A stretch of 63,944 nt of DNA from Methanoculleus sp. UBA430. Lineage in GTDB: Archaea > Halobacteriota > Methanomicrobia > Methanomicrobiales > Methanoculleaceae. The position numbers and the translations under genes were made by a program. The stretch spans positions 1 to 63,944 of the forward strand of contig NZ_DAXW01000001.1 in NCBI RefSeq assembly GCF_002506585.1. Direction: 5' to 3'. The notes below the pieces were generated by a model. It was not told the DNA's origin and did not search any database. It saw nothing but the letters and a program-made list of their open reading frames with translations. Positions 32,774 through 40,693 of the stretch are shown here, piece after piece (within the stretch, counting starts at the first letter, position 1; each line of letters starts with the position of its first letter).

Positions 32774-33301
32774 TCACACCAGCTCCTTCTTGATGGCCAG
32801 AGCCACAGCCTCTACATTTGCCACCAGGTTGCCTGCCTTTTCAGGGGCATACCCGGCGATGTGTGCACCTTTGAGCCGCTCCTCATCGGGGAGGATCGAT
32901 TCACCATAGGGAACGTCGAGACCGCCGTCCACTGCCCCCTTGAGGGCAGCAAAGACGCGTGCTCCGGGTTTCGCCCGGGCGAGCCCGATATCCAGGATAC
33001 CCTCTTCATACCCTGCGTTCAACGCCTTGATCGCAAACAGCATCCCGGTCAGGTAGGCTGCCGGGGTGCTGGAGGTCGATCCCTCGTAGCCGAAGTCGGC
33101 AAGCTCAGCCGAGTATGCAGCCACCAGGGTGCGGTCTCCCTCAATCTCGGGGACGACCAGCTGCACGATGATCTGCCGGTTTGTCTTCCGGACGACCATC
33201 CTGGGGCTTCCTGATGACAGGAGCGACATCCGCTTGTAGTAATCAGTCTTGCCCTCGTGCCTTCTCCGGAAAGGCACGAAGTATCTTGGGCCGGTTGCCA
33301 T
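32774..33301 (-). CDS. rpl18: 50S ribosomal protein L18 (uL18)
   Basis: uL18 binds 5S rRNA together with L5. Its 175 residues have the archaeal/eukaryotic L5e-like layout: MATGPRYFVPFRRRHEGKTD then YYKRMSLLSSGSPRMVVRKT. The stretch GAVDGGLDVPYGESILPDEE is characteristic. Its ATG overlaps the L19e stop by one base, and S5 starts one base after its own stop, so the genes are packed without spacers. Confidence 0.96.
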   Translation of the reverse strand: MATGPRYFVPFRRRHEGKTDYYKRMSLLSSGSPRMVVRKTNRQIIVQLVVPEIEGDRTLVAAYSAELADFGYEGSTSSTPAAYLTGMLFAIKALNAGYEEGILDIGLARAKPGARVFAALKGAVDGGLDVPYGESILPDEERLKGAHIAGYAPEKAGNLVANVEAVALAIKKELV

Positions 33302-33753
33302 TATCTCATCCTCCCTGCCATCGTCTCAACATGAGATGCAAGATGCGACACGCTCCGGAACTGCCCTCCGGAAGCCCGCCGGTACATCACGCGATAGAGA
33401 CTCCGCTCGATTGTTCCTTCGTCGCGCATCTCGCGCAGCGTGCGCCGCTGCGCCCGGATCTTGCGTATCCATGCCCGCTTGCTGGGGCCACGTGCTCCAG
33501 CGGCGCCTTTCCTCCGCCCCGGTCCTTTCCGGTGGCCGTAGGAACGCTTTGCCATCCGTGCCCGGGCCCTGCCGCGGCTATTCCCCTTCACGACGTGAGC
33601 CTTGATCACGCCTTCGCCGATCAGCTCGCGCAGGTCGTTTCTGGAGATAGCCGCCTCGATATCAGCCTGGCGCTCAGGATCGAACCAGACACGGTTGGCA
33701 CCGCACTTGAGAATAGCGGCTGCCATTCGCCTCTGACTGGCGAGATCACTCAT
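33301..33753 (-). CDS. rpl19e: 50S ribosomal protein L19e (eL19)
   Basis: eL19 is an archaeal/eukaryotic-specific large-subunit protein. The 150 residues start MSDLASQRRMAAAILKCGAN, followed by the conserved RVWFDPERQADIEAAISRND. The basic run GHRKGPGRRKGAAGARGPSK binds rRNA. Its first eight bases overlap the end of L32e, and its stop overlaps L18 by one base. Presence of eL19 and eL32 in this order is a clear archaeal marker. Confidence 0.96.
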   Translation of the reverse strand: MSDLASQRRMAAAILKCGANRVWFDPERQADIEAAISRNDLRELIGEGVIKAHVVKGNSRGRARARMAKRSYGHRKGPGRRKGAAGARGPSKRAWIRKIRAQRRTLREMRDEGTIERSLYRVMYRRASGGQFRSVSHLASHVETMAGRMR

Positions 33754-34174
33754 CTTCGTTCACCTCTTCTTCGCTTTCCGCAGTCGCGGCCGCACGGGTA
33801 AGATCCTTTGCATTCAGCACCTTAAGCCCCAGTTCCAGGGCCCGTGCCTGAATCTCCCCACGCTTTCTGTTTCCTACGGATCCGCCGATCCGGACAGCCT
33901 GAACCTCCGGGTTCAGTCCCGCAAGTTCTGCCGGCGTAAAGACCCGGACCTCCTCATAGCCGCTCGGATGCATGCCGCGGATTGCAGCAGGGCTCCCGTA
34001 TCCCGGCCGGGGAAGGGCGCCTTTCGCGCTGAACTGCCGCCTCTGCTTGTTTTGCAGACCGCGTGGACGCCGCCAGACGTCTGCCAGTCTCGATTTGCGG
34101 TGAAGTCCCCGCCTCTTGAAGGCGGGCTTGTTGTGCCGGGTGCGGACGCGGATCAATCTTCTAGTCTCATCCAT
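33746..34174 (-). CDS. rpl32e: 50S ribosomal protein L32e (eL32)
   Basis: eL32 is an archaeal/eukaryotic-specific large-subunit protein, 142 residues from the ATG at 34174 (MDETRRLIRVRTRHNKPAFK). Hallmarks include WRRPRGLQNKQRRQ and GYGSPAAIRGMHPSGYEEV. The GTG nine bases upstream overlaps the L6 stop region and is less likely to be the start. The C-terminus is a short acidic tail (AESEEEVNEDE). It overlaps L19e by eight bases and is five bases from L6. Confidence 0.95.
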   Translation of the reverse strand: MDETRRLIRVRTRHNKPAFKRRGLHRKSRLADVWRRPRGLQNKQRRQFSAKGALPRPGYGSPAAIRGMHPSGYEEVRVFTPAELAGLNPEVQAVRIGGSVGNRKRGEIQARALELGLKVLNAKDLTRAAATAESEEEVNEDE

Positions 34175-34179
34175 GCTCT

Positions 34180-34704
34180 TCACGCCCTCTCGGTGATGTA
34201 AACGCCGTCCTGGAACACCCGGGGATCACGTTTCGTGACCCTGGTTGCGTGCTCGATGTTTGCGGCCGTGTTGCCCACCTTCTCCTTATCGATACCGGTG
34301 AGAGTCACTTCGTCGTTCCCAATCTTGACGGTGACGCCTTTGAGGATCTTTGCTAACCGGGGCTGTTTCTCCCCAAGGAAGTTGTTGATCTCGAGGCGAT
34401 CGCCCTGCTGTTTGAGCTGGATCGGGAAGTGACTATAGACCACCTTCATGCGATACTCGTAGCCTTCGACGACACCCCGGAACATGCTCTTCACATGTGC
34501 CTCAAGCGTGCCGCTCATGGCGAGAAACCGCTTCTTATCGGATGCCGTGGAGACGACAACTTCGCCGTCCCCGACCGTGACATCGATCTGCGGGAAGCGT
34601 ATATCACGAACCAGCGTGCCCTTCGGTCCCGAGACCGTGAGCATGCTGCCCTCGAGCGTGACGTTCACACCGGGAGGGATCTCGACCTGTCGTGTTATTC
34701 CCAT
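34180..34704 (-). CDS. rpl6: 50S ribosomal protein L6 (uL6)
   Basis: uL6 lies near the factor-binding site of the large subunit. The 174 residues start MGITRQVEIPPGVNVTLEGS at 34704, preceded by a clear AAGGAGGGG ribosome-binding site; the longer open frame upstream is an artefact overlapping S8. Two repeated L6 folds are visible, the second ending with TRVTKRDPRVFQDGVYITER, the archaeal signature. It is 14 bases after S8 and five before L32e. Confidence 0.96.
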   Translation of the reverse strand: MGITRQVEIPPGVNVTLEGSMLTVSGPKGTLVRDIRFPQIDVTVGDGEVVVSTASDKKRFLAMSGTLEAHVKSMFRGVVEGYEYRMKVVYSHFPIQLKQQGDRLEINNFLGEKQPRLAKILKGVTVKIGNDEVTLTGIDKEKVGNTAANIEHATRVTKRDPRVFQDGVYITERA

Positions 34705-34718
34705 ACTCTTCCCCTCCT

Positions 34719-35111
34719 TTAGTAGACGTATCCCAGCAGTTGCCCACCGATACCCTCGCCCCGGGCCTCGGCGTGGGAGATAACTCCCTTCGAGGTGGAG
34801 ACGATCAGGATACCGAAGTTCTTTGCGGGGAGGTACTGCGACTCCCAGTATTCCATATCGGCCATCGCTACCGGGAACCGGGGGGTGATGGCGCCACACT
34901 TATTGATCGTTCCGGAGAGTTGGACCCGGAACTGGCCGCCGCGGCCGTCGTCGATGAACTCGAAGCTGCCGATAAAGCCGTTTTCCTGCATAACGCGGAG
35001 CATTGCACCGAGAAGCTTGCTGGCGGGTTCGACAATAACCTCGTTCTTTCCAGCGTCGCCGGCATTCTTGATCGTGCTCATCGCGTCAGCGATTGGATTC
35101 AGTCGTGCCAT
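34719..35111 (-). CDS. rps8: 30S ribosomal protein S8 (uS8)
   Basis: uS8 binds the central domain of 16S rRNA early in assembly. The 130 residues start MARLNPIADAMSTIKNAGDA, with the archaeal central block FIGSFEFIDDGRGGQFRVQL and the C-terminal STSKGVISHAEARGEGIGGQ loop that contacts rRNA. It is preceded by S14 (11 bases) and followed by L6 (14 bases) with a ribosome-binding site in between. Confidence 0.96.
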   Translation of the reverse strand: MARLNPIADAMSTIKNAGDAGKNEVIVEPASKLLGAMLRVMQENGFIGSFEFIDDGRGGQFRVQLSGTINKCGAITPRFPVAMADMEYWESQYLPAKNFGILIVSTSKGVISHAEARGEGIGGQLLGYVY

Positions 35112-35122
35112 TTCTCTAACCT

Positions 35123-35302
35123 CTAGTTCATCTTCTTAAAGCCCATCTTCCCTGCCCATTCGCGGAAGCACTGTCGGCAGAAGTAGATGCCGTATTTACG
35201 CACAAGGCCCTGCTTTCTGCCGCATATGCGGCACTCGTTTGCACCACGGCCGAACTTCTTTACGTTCTCGCCTGCTGAAGGTGCTCCTGATGCATCTGCC
35301 AT
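35123..35302 (-). CDS. rps14: 30S ribosomal protein S14 (uS14), zinc-binding
   Basis: This 59-residue gene was translated by hand between S8 and L5. It begins MADASGAPSAGENVKKFGRG and contains two CxxC pairs (C24/C27 in ECRICGRKQG and C42/C45 in FCRQCFREWAG), the zinc-finger form of uS14. It ends KMGFKKMN. It is somewhat longer at the N-terminus than the 50-54 residues usual in archaea. The start follows the L5 stop by three bases, and S8 starts 11 bases after its own stop, as expected for the spc order L5-S14-S8. Confidence 0.94.
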   Translation of the reverse strand: MADASGAPSAGENVKKFGRGANECRICGRKQGLVRKYGIYFCRQCFREWAGKMGFKKMN

Positions 35303-35305
35303 TCT

Positions 35306-35809
35306 TTACACCTCCACCTGGTAGTGCTCGCGCATGAACGCGATGGCTTCCTCTTTATTCACTTTCTGGTCGGCCGGCAGTTTCCTGCGCTCGACGGCCC
35401 TCCGTGCAATCCGAACGCCTTTGCGCTCGAGCACCACGTTGACGTCCATACCATAGATGCCGATCGCCGGATCGTAGGACATGCCCGGGAAGTCCGTGTG
35501 CTCTTCGATACCGAAGGAGACGTTGCCGGTCTGGTCGAACTGCGAGGTTGCAAGCTGGCGCTCGATGATATCAAGCGCGGTCGTGATGAACTTCTCGGCA
35601 TTCTCCCGGCGCAGGGTGACCTTGCACCCGATGGGTGCGCCCTTCCGGATACCGAACGCGGGCTGGGTCCGCTTTGCGATGGTGCGGACGGACTTCTGGC
35701 CGGTGATCTTTCTCATGAGATCCTCGGCTTTGACCAGCCGTTCACCGCTCTCTCCGACGCCCATGTGCACAACGACCTTGTCGATGTAGATATCCTGCAT
35801 CGCGCTCAT
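35306..35809 (-). CDS. rpl5: 50S ribosomal protein L5 (uL5)
   Basis: uL5 binds 5S rRNA at the central protuberance. The 167 residues contain YIDKVVVHMGVGESGERLVK near the start and the conserved RRENAEKFITTALDIIERQL. It ends with the archaeal AFMREHYQVEV. The ATG at 35809 overlaps the S4e stop (ATGA); a second in-frame ATG three codons later is an alternative. It is followed by S14 after three bases. Confidence 0.95.
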   Translation of the reverse strand: MSAMQDIYIDKVVVHMGVGESGERLVKAEDLMRKITGQKSVRTIAKRTQPAFGIRKGAPIGCKVTLRRENAEKFITTALDIIERQLATSQFDQTGNVSFGIEEHTDFPGMSYDPAIGIYGMDVNVVLERKGVRIARRAVERRKLPADQKVNKEEAIAFMREHYQVEV

Positions 35810-36531
35810 GCCAGTGCCTCCAGTTCAGGTGCAATCGCGGAGCGGCCGACCATGAAGACGTACTCCTCGATGGTCTCAAACCGGGTTCCGGTCGAGTCGT
35901 CCGTGAGGATGACGCGGTTCGGGACGGAACTTGCGGTCTTGATAATCTCGACGATCCTGCCGACCTTTCCGGAGTGCTTTCCACCGACGATTGTGGCCAC
36001 GTTGCCTTCTGTGAAGGGGAAGTGGTCGACGATGCGGAACCGGTCTTCGCCGTCACCAAGGGTCACGACGATGGAGTCTTTTGCCTTGTAGGTGTTGTCG
36101 GCGAGGATGTTCGCACCGAACGCAAGGTTCAACTGCACCTTGCCGCCGCGGACCGTGGTCTTGTTCTGGACCTTGCAGAGCCGGGTCTTCGCAGACTCTG
36201 CCGAAATCTCGACGGCGACCAGGTTGCCCCGCATATCGAGCTGAATGCGGTAGTGTTTCCCGAGCTTCGGGATCGAAACGATGTCGAATACGCCAAGGCC
36301 CATCTGCGGGTTCCGGCAGGCCCGCCCGTTGACGATGATGTCACGCTGGTGCAGGATCTTCCGGACCTCGCTCGCATTCTGTGCAAGAACGACGTGCTCG
36401 CGGAGCCAGACGCCTACCGGCAGAGCGCCGGCGTTGTGGGGGCCCGGGGCGGTCTTCATGACGAATTTCTGTACTTTCTTCGGGATATGCCAGGATTCCG
36501 GCGCTACCAGCCGCTTGAGATAATTGGACAT
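35806..36531 (-). CDS. rps4e: 30S ribosomal protein S4e (eS4)
   Basis: eS4 is an archaeal/eukaryotic-specific small-subunit protein with S4-like and KOW-like domains. The 241 residues start MSNYLKRLVAPESWHIPKKV, followed by the RNA-binding S4 part (VRKILHQRDIIVNGRACRNP) and the KOW-like stretch NVATIVGGKHSGKVGRIVEI. Its start overlaps the L24 stop by one base and its stop overlaps the L5 start (ATGA). Confidence 0.96.
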   Translation of the reverse strand: MSNYLKRLVAPESWHIPKKVQKFVMKTAPGPHNAGALPVGVWLREHVVLAQNASEVRKILHQRDIIVNGRACRNPQMGLGVFDIVSIPKLGKHYRIQLDMRGNLVAVEISAESAKTRLCKVQNKTTVRGGKVQLNLAFGANILADNTYKAKDSIVVTLGDGEDRFRIVDHFPFTEGNVATIVGGKHSGKVGRIVEIIKTASSVPNRVILTDDSTGTRFETIEEYVFMVGRSAIAPELEALA

Positions 36532-36896
36532 TATGCTCCGCCTCCGAGTCTCTCCTCACGTAGTTTGTCTTTCAGGTTGAGCTTCGTGATCTGCACGTTC
36601 GAGGGATCAACCGGCCGGGGAACCTCGGTTCCGTCCGACTTCGTCACCATCACGCCGTGCACGACCAGCCGGCACATCTGCATATCGACCGCATCGACGA
36701 CGCCTTCATCGCCGGCGAAGTCTCCACGAAGCACCTTGACGGTATCGCCCTTGACCACACGGGTCCGCCGGGTATTGTATTTGCCGCGGAGTTCGGGGGC
36801 AAGCGGTGCGGAGAGGAACCGGCCCCGGGTGTGGTTCGGCGCGTTATAGCGTGCCTTACGCTGTTTTCTTGGTTGTTTGCTTACTATGCGTACCAT
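36531..36896 (-). CDS. rpl24: 50S ribosomal protein L24 (uL24)
   Basis: uL24 starts large-subunit assembly near the exit tunnel. The 121 residues start MVRIVSKQPRKQRKARYNAP, with the KOW motif in KGDTVKVLRGDFAGDEGVVD. The archaeal C-terminal PSNVQITKLNLKDKLREERL is present. It lies 13 bases after L14 and overlaps S4e by one base, in the usual order. Confidence 0.96.
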   Translation of the reverse strand: MVRIVSKQPRKQRKARYNAPNHTRGRFLSAPLAPELRGKYNTRRTRVVKGDTVKVLRGDFAGDEGVVDAVDMQMCRLVVHGVMVTKSDGTEVPRPVDPSNVQITKLNLKDKLREERLGGGA

Positions 36897-36909
36897 GCTT
36901 CACCACACC

Positions 36910-37308
36910 TTAGACGATTATCGTCGCCATGGAGGCGATCTTCGGGAAACGCTCTGCGATCTCGCGAGGGACGGCACCCTTGATCTCCGTTCCCTTCGGC
37001 TCGCCGCGCTCGTTGATGAGCACCATAGCGTTGTCCTCGAACGAAAGCCGGATGCCGTTCGGGCGGCGGATCTCCTTCTTCTGCCGGACGACCACAGCTT
37101 TCTCAAGTTTCCTCCGCATATCGGGAGTGCCTTTCTTGACGCTCACGGTCGCGATGTCGCCGACACCCATGCAGGGCTGCCGCCGCCGGACACCGTGGTA
37201 GCCGTCAACCGAGACGATCTCCACGAGCCGTGCGCCGGTGTTGTCGGAGCAGACCATCCGGGAGCCGGTGGCGAGGGCGCGAGGAATGGTCGACTGCATT
37301 GCCTTCAT
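36910..37308 (-). CDS. rpl14: 50S ribosomal protein L14 (uL14)
   Basis: uL14 forms part of the subunit interface. From the ATG at 37308 it has 132 residues, the archaeal norm: MKAMQSTIPRALATGSRMVC then SDNTGARLVEIVSVDGYHGV. The ATGA overlap with the S17 stop fixes this start; the longer open frame upstream is S17's shadow. It ends with AERFPKIASMATIIV, the family C-terminus. L24 begins 13 bases later. Confidence 0.96.
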   Translation of the reverse strand: MKAMQSTIPRALATGSRMVCSDNTGARLVEIVSVDGYHGVRRRQPCMGVGDIATVSVKKGTPDMRRKLEKAVVVRQKKEIRRPNGIRLSFEDNAMVLINERGEPKGTEIKGAVPREIAERFPKIASMATIIV

Positions 37309-37631
37309 TCCTTCATCACCTCGACCACCACGAAGTTCTTGGTCTTTGAAAGCGGTCTGCATTCCGCGATCCGGACCACATCACCCACACCCGCATTGAT
37401 ACAGGGTGTGCTGTGGGCGTGGTACCGGGATCTGCGCTTTTCGTACCGCTTGTATTTCTTGACGTAGTGGAGGAACTCACGCTCCACGACGACGGTACCG
37501 TTCATACGGTCGCTCACGACTTTGCCGGTAATCACCTGGCCGCGTACCGGTAAAGTGCCGTGAAACGGACAATTTGCGTCCTCACATTCCGTTTCCGGAA
37601 GGGGGACGTCCAACCCAATGTTTCGTGCCAT
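37305..37631 (-). CDS. rps17: 30S ribosomal protein S17 (uS17)
   Basis: uS17 binds the 5' domain of 16S rRNA. The 108 residues include MARNIGLDVPLPETECEDAN, then CPFHGTLPVRGQVITGKVV, with a CxxxxCxxH group typical of archaeal S17. The central MNGTVVVEREFLHYVKKYKR is conserved. It is 13 bases after rnp1 and overlaps L14 by four bases. Confidence 0.96.
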   Translation of the reverse strand: MARNIGLDVPLPETECEDANCPFHGTLPVRGQVITGKVVSDRMNGTVVVEREFLHYVKKYKRYEKRRSRYHAHSTPCINAGVGDVVRIAECRPLSKTKNFVVVEVMKE

Positions 37632-37644
37632 TATTCATCCTCGT

Positions 37645-37917
37645 TTATCTGATGCGCATACTGATCCGCCGTTCCGGCTGTGTCTCGAGGCTCGAACCGT
37701 CCAGATCGACGGTCGTGCCGTCCGGGAGCCGGAGGCGGAATACGCTGCACCGTTTTGGTATCCGCGTCTCTCCCTGCCCGGTCTGGATGACCAGGGTGTT
37801 TCTGGTCTCATCGACGATGCGACCAGACACCCCGACATGACCCGGGTTGCTCGCGCGGGCGACCAGAACGTCCAGGCCGATCAATTCGTGCCGCAGGACG
37901 TTCTGGGGAGAGATCAT
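37645..37917 (-). CDS. rnp1: Ribonuclease P protein component 1 (Rpp29 homologue)
   Basis: This is the archaeal homologue of Pop4/Rpp29, a protein subunit of RNase P that matures tRNA 5' ends. The 90 residues have a Sm-like beta barrel: LIGLDVLVARASNPGHVGVS, GRIVDETRNTLVIQTGQGE and the C-terminal DGTTVDLDGSSLETQPERR. Its place between L29 (four-base overlap) and S17 (13 bases) is the standard archaeal one. In many relatives a SUI1-type factor gene lies between L29 and rnp1; none is present here. Confidence 0.93.
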   Translation of the reverse strand: MISPQNVLRHELIGLDVLVARASNPGHVGVSGRIVDETRNTLVIQTGQGETRIPKRCSVFRLRLPDGTTVDLDGSSLETQPERRISMRIR

Positions 37918-38117
37918 GCGTTCCTCCGTGCATTCTGCTCGGTTCGGATGCGCGCGATCGTTCTCCTGACCTCGCGAATCCTCCCGGGGTTCTCGGTGGC
38001 ACCGCCGGCGCTGACTTTCCCGCGCTCCTGAATCAGTTCGAGGGAGAGTTTCTGCTCCTGCTCGAGGAGCTCGACATCGGAGAGTTGCTTCACTTCCCGT
38101 GCGCGAAAGATTGCCAT
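37914..38117 (-). CDS. rpl29: 50S ribosomal protein L29 (uL29)
   Basis: uL29 is a small helical protein at the tunnel exit. The 67 residues start MAIFRAREVKQLSDVELLEQ, with the conserved ENPGRIREVRRTIARIRTEQ in the second helix. It starts at the base next to the S3 stop and overlaps rnp1 by four bases. Length and order are normal. Confidence 0.95.
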   Translation of the reverse strand: MAIFRAREVKQLSDVELLEQEQKLSLELIQERGKVSAGGATENPGRIREVRRTIARIRTEQNARRNA

Positions 38118-38822
38118 CTATCTCTCCTCCGGGTATACCTCATCGGAGGTCTCCTCGAACTCTTCCTCGAAGACCTCTTCGCCGACCTCTTCGGTCTCGA
38201 TCAGCTCGGCCGGAGCCTTCTTGGGCTCCGGCTCGAGAACGTCAAAGGTATCGGGCAGCCGGGCATCCGGCGGGACAATCTTGACCTGAACCCCGATGGT
38301 CCCGAGTTTCTTGATCGCAAGCGCGTAGCCCTTCTCGACGATCGTCTCGCTGGGCTCACCACAGTGCTTGACGTAGCCCTCGGTGAACTTCTGGGTCCGT
38401 GACCGGGCGCCCGTCAGTTTCCCGGCGACGACAACCTCGCAGCCGAGGGCACCGGACTCCATCACCCGGCGAATCGTACTCGATCCGGCCTTTCGGAAGT
38501 ACCAGCCCCGCTCAAGAGCGTTTGCAAGCCGCTCAGCCATGATCTGGGCGTTGAAGTTGGGATTCTGGACCTGCTGGACCTCCACCTGCGGAGACTCGAT
38601 CTCGTAGTCGGTGGCGAGGTCCTGTGTGAGCTGGCGGACCTGTTTGCCGCCTTTCCCGATCACGATACCGGGCTTCTCTGCAAAGATAGTCACCTGGGTG
38701 CCGAGCGGCGTCCGGGTGATGTCCATGCCGCCGTATCCCGCCCGCTTGAGTTCCTTCGTAAGGAACTTCTCGACACGGACGTTACGCACGCCGTCAGTGA
38801 TAAATTTTTTCTCGATTGCCAT
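38118..38822 (-). CDS. rps3: 30S ribosomal protein S3 (uS3)
   Basis: uS3 sits at the mRNA entry channel. The 234 residues have an N-terminal KH domain with IVIGKGGKQVRQLTQDLATD and the C-terminal uS3 domain (VVVAGKLTGARSRTQKFTEG). The tail from about residue 200 is strongly acidic (TEEVGEEVFEEEFEETSDE), as in some archaeal S3 proteins. It overlaps L22 by one base and abuts L29. Confidence 0.96.
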   Translation of the reverse strand: MAIEKKFITDGVRNVRVEKFLTKELKRAGYGGMDITRTPLGTQVTIFAEKPGIVIGKGGKQVRQLTQDLATDYEIESPQVEVQQVQNPNFNAQIMAERLANALERGWYFRKAGSSTIRRVMESGALGCEVVVAGKLTGARSRTQKFTEGYVKHCGEPSETIVEKGYALAIKKLGTIGVQVKIVPPDARLPDTFDVLEPEPKKAPAELIETEEVGEEVFEEEFEETSDEVYPEER

Positions 38823-39289
38823 TACGCCACCTCAGTCACTACGATCTCGATGTTCACGGTCTCCCTGCGTTTCGGGGTGGCGCGACCCATCGCACGCGGG
38901 AAGAACGCCCGGAGGCCACGGCCGGCGTTCGCGGCAACGTGGTCGATCCGGAGGTTTGCGGTATCAAGGCCGATGTATTCGGCGTTCTTCTCGACAGACT
39001 CGAGCAGCCTGATGTAGGCTTCTGCAGCCTTGACCGGGTACCGGCCTGCCGCCCACTTCTGGAGGCCGCGCTTGTGGGCGACGTTGCGGTTGAACCGCTT
39101 GAAGGGGATGGCCTTCTTGAGCGCCACCACTTCAGTAAGGTATGCCTTTGCTTCGACAGTGGTCATGTTCCGGATGAACCTGGCAATCTCGATCGAGTGC
39201 TTGGGAGAGACGGGAAGCTCGTTCGCCTTTGCGCGAGCGACGTTCTCGCCCTCAATCTTTGCTGAATACTCTGTTCGTGCCATAGCCAT
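38822..39289 (-). CDS. rpl22: 50S ribosomal protein L22 (uL22)
   Basis: uL22 lines the peptide exit tunnel. The 155 residues start MAMARTEYSAKIEGENVARA; a second ATG two codons later is an alternative start. The hairpin region KRGLQKWAAGRYPVKAAEAY and the C-terminal FFPRAMGRATPKRRETVNIE are archaeal. The start is in a TGATG overlap with the S19 stop, and its stop overlaps S3 by one base. Confidence 0.95.
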   Translation of the reverse strand: MAMARTEYSAKIEGENVARAKANELPVSPKHSIEIARFIRNMTTVEAKAYLTEVVALKKAIPFKRFNRNVAHKRGLQKWAAGRYPVKAAEAYIRLLESVEKNAEYIGLDTANLRIDHVAANAGRGLRAFFPRAMGRATPKRRETVNIEIVVTEVA

Positions 39290-39702
39290 CACTTCAGCGG
39301 TACGTACTTACTCGACCGGGTTGCACCGATACCGGCGCTGCCGTGAGAGACCCTCCTGCGGGTCAGTGCAAACTCTCCAAAATAGTGGAAGACCGCCTCA
39401 GGCTGGATCTCCACCTTCTGGAACTCCTTCCCGTTGTGGATCTCGATCGTCTTGCCGATCATCTCGGGCAGGACGACCATGTCGCGCAGATGGGTGCGGA
39501 TCTTCTCGTCTCCTGACCGGAGATCGGCGAGGAGTTTCTCGTGTTCCCGTGAGAGACCGCGATCAAACTTCCTCCGTGCCCGGGCCGGCATGATCGGCAT
39601 CAGCTCGGAGAGAGCCATCTGCTGCAGGTCCTCCATGGAGTGGCCGCGATAGGTGAATTCCTCACGCCGCCGCGGCATTCGCTTTTGTGTCTTCTTTGCC
39701 AT
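39289..39702 (-). CDS. rps19: 30S ribosomal protein S19 (uS19)
   Basis: uS19 sits in the head of the small subunit near the A site. The 137 residues start MAKKTQKRMPRRREEFTYRG, followed by HSMEDLQQMALSELMPIMPA, the archaeal extension. The conserved IEIHNGKEFQKVEIQPEAVF and SHGSAGIGATRSSKYVPLK end are visible. It is ten bases after L2 and overlaps L22. Confidence 0.96.
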   Translation of the reverse strand: MAKKTQKRMPRRREEFTYRGHSMEDLQQMALSELMPIMPARARRKFDRGLSREHEKLLADLRSGDEKIRTHLRDMVVLPEMIGKTIEIHNGKEFQKVEIQPEAVFHYFGEFALTRRRVSHGSAGIGATRSSKYVPLK

Positions 39703-39712
39703 GATTCACCTC

Positions 39713-40432
39713 TCACTTCTTCCACTTGCCGGTTCTCCGGGCGGCAATATGCCCTACCTTCCGCCCCGGGGACGTCCCGTGGGAGACGGTCTTCGGGCGT
39801 CCGCAGTGCTGGTGGCCACCGCCACCGAACGGGTGGTCGATGACGTTCATGCAGACACCCTTGACGCGCGGCCACCGTTCAGAGGAGGACCTGACGTGGA
39901 AAGCCTTCTTTCCTGCCTTGACGAACGGTTTCTCTCCCCGTCCGCCGCCGGCAACGATACCGACGGTTGCCATGCAGGCACCGTTGAACCACTTGTTCTT
40001 GCCGCTCGGCATCCGAACACCGACTCTGCCGTCGTCGGCCTTGCCGATAACGAGGGCCTGGACGCCGCTTGAACGGACAAATTTGCCGCCGTCGTTGGGC
40101 CTGGCCTCGATGTTGCAGACGTATGCACCGACCGGGACCTCACTGAGCGGCAGGGTGTTTCCGTTCTTCACCACGCCTCCCGTGCCCCAGGAGATCGCAT
40201 CCCCGACACCGAGCCCTTCGGTGGCGAGGATGTAGACCTTCTGGCCGTCCTCGAGTTTCGTGAGAGCGATCGGCGCGTGACGGGCCGGGTCGTGCTCGAT
40301 GTCGACGACGATCCCGGAGACCAGGGCGTCAGTCTTCCCCATGTGCCGCAGTTCGGCCTTATACCGGTGCGACGGTGCACGGTAGGATGGACCGCCTTTT
40401 CCGCGGCTCTGTGCTATAATTCGATGTGCCAT
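39713..40432 (-). CDS. rpl2: 50S ribosomal protein L2 (uL2)
   Basis: uL2 is one of the most conserved ribosomal proteins and supports the peptidyl-transferase centre and subunit joining. The 239 residues start MAHRIIAQSRGKGGPSYRAP and contain the catalytic-region loop VKGVCMNVIDHPFGGGGHQH with its invariant histidine. It ends PGRKVGHIAARRTGKWKK. It starts 12 bases after L23 and is followed by S19. Confidence 0.97.
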   Translation of the reverse strand: MAHRIIAQSRGKGGPSYRAPSHRYKAELRHMGKTDALVSGIVVDIEHDPARHAPIALTKLEDGQKVYILATEGLGVGDAISWGTGGVVKNGNTLPLSEVPVGAYVCNIEARPNDGGKFVRSSGVQALVIGKADDGRVGVRMPSGKNKWFNGACMATVGIVAGGGRGEKPFVKAGKKAFHVRSSSERWPRVKGVCMNVIDHPFGGGGHQHCGRPKTVSHGTSPGRKVGHIAARRTGKWKK

Positions 40433-40444
40433 TCGTCACTCACC

Positions 40445-40693
40445 TTACATTATCCCCAGCCGGCTGAGAATCTCTTCAGCCGCTTTCGCATCCGCAAACG
40501 TTACGATGGCCTTCTTTTCGCCTTTCATGGTCATCATTGTGCGGACGGAGGTCACTTCCTGTTCAAAGGAAGACTCCAGCTCGCGCTTGATATCCTGCTT
40601 GGTGGCATTCCTCTGCACGATAAACTGGAGTTTGCTCTCGCCTTCGAGCATCATCGTTGCCTTTTCAGTAACGAACGGATATTTCAGCATCAT
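40445..40693 (-). CDS. rpl23: 50S ribosomal protein L23 (uL23)
   Basis: uL23 lies at the tunnel exit and docks the signal recognition particle and translocon. The 82 residues start MMLKYPFVTEKATMMLEGES and have the conserved KLQFIVQRNATKQDIKRELE. The C-terminus (AKAAEEILSRLGIM) is archaeal. It overlaps L4 by four bases and precedes L2 by 12. Confidence 0.95.
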   Translation of the reverse strand: MMLKYPFVTEKATMMLEGESKLQFIVQRNATKQDIKRELESSFEQEVTSVRTMMTMKGEKKAIVTFADAKAAEEILSRLGIM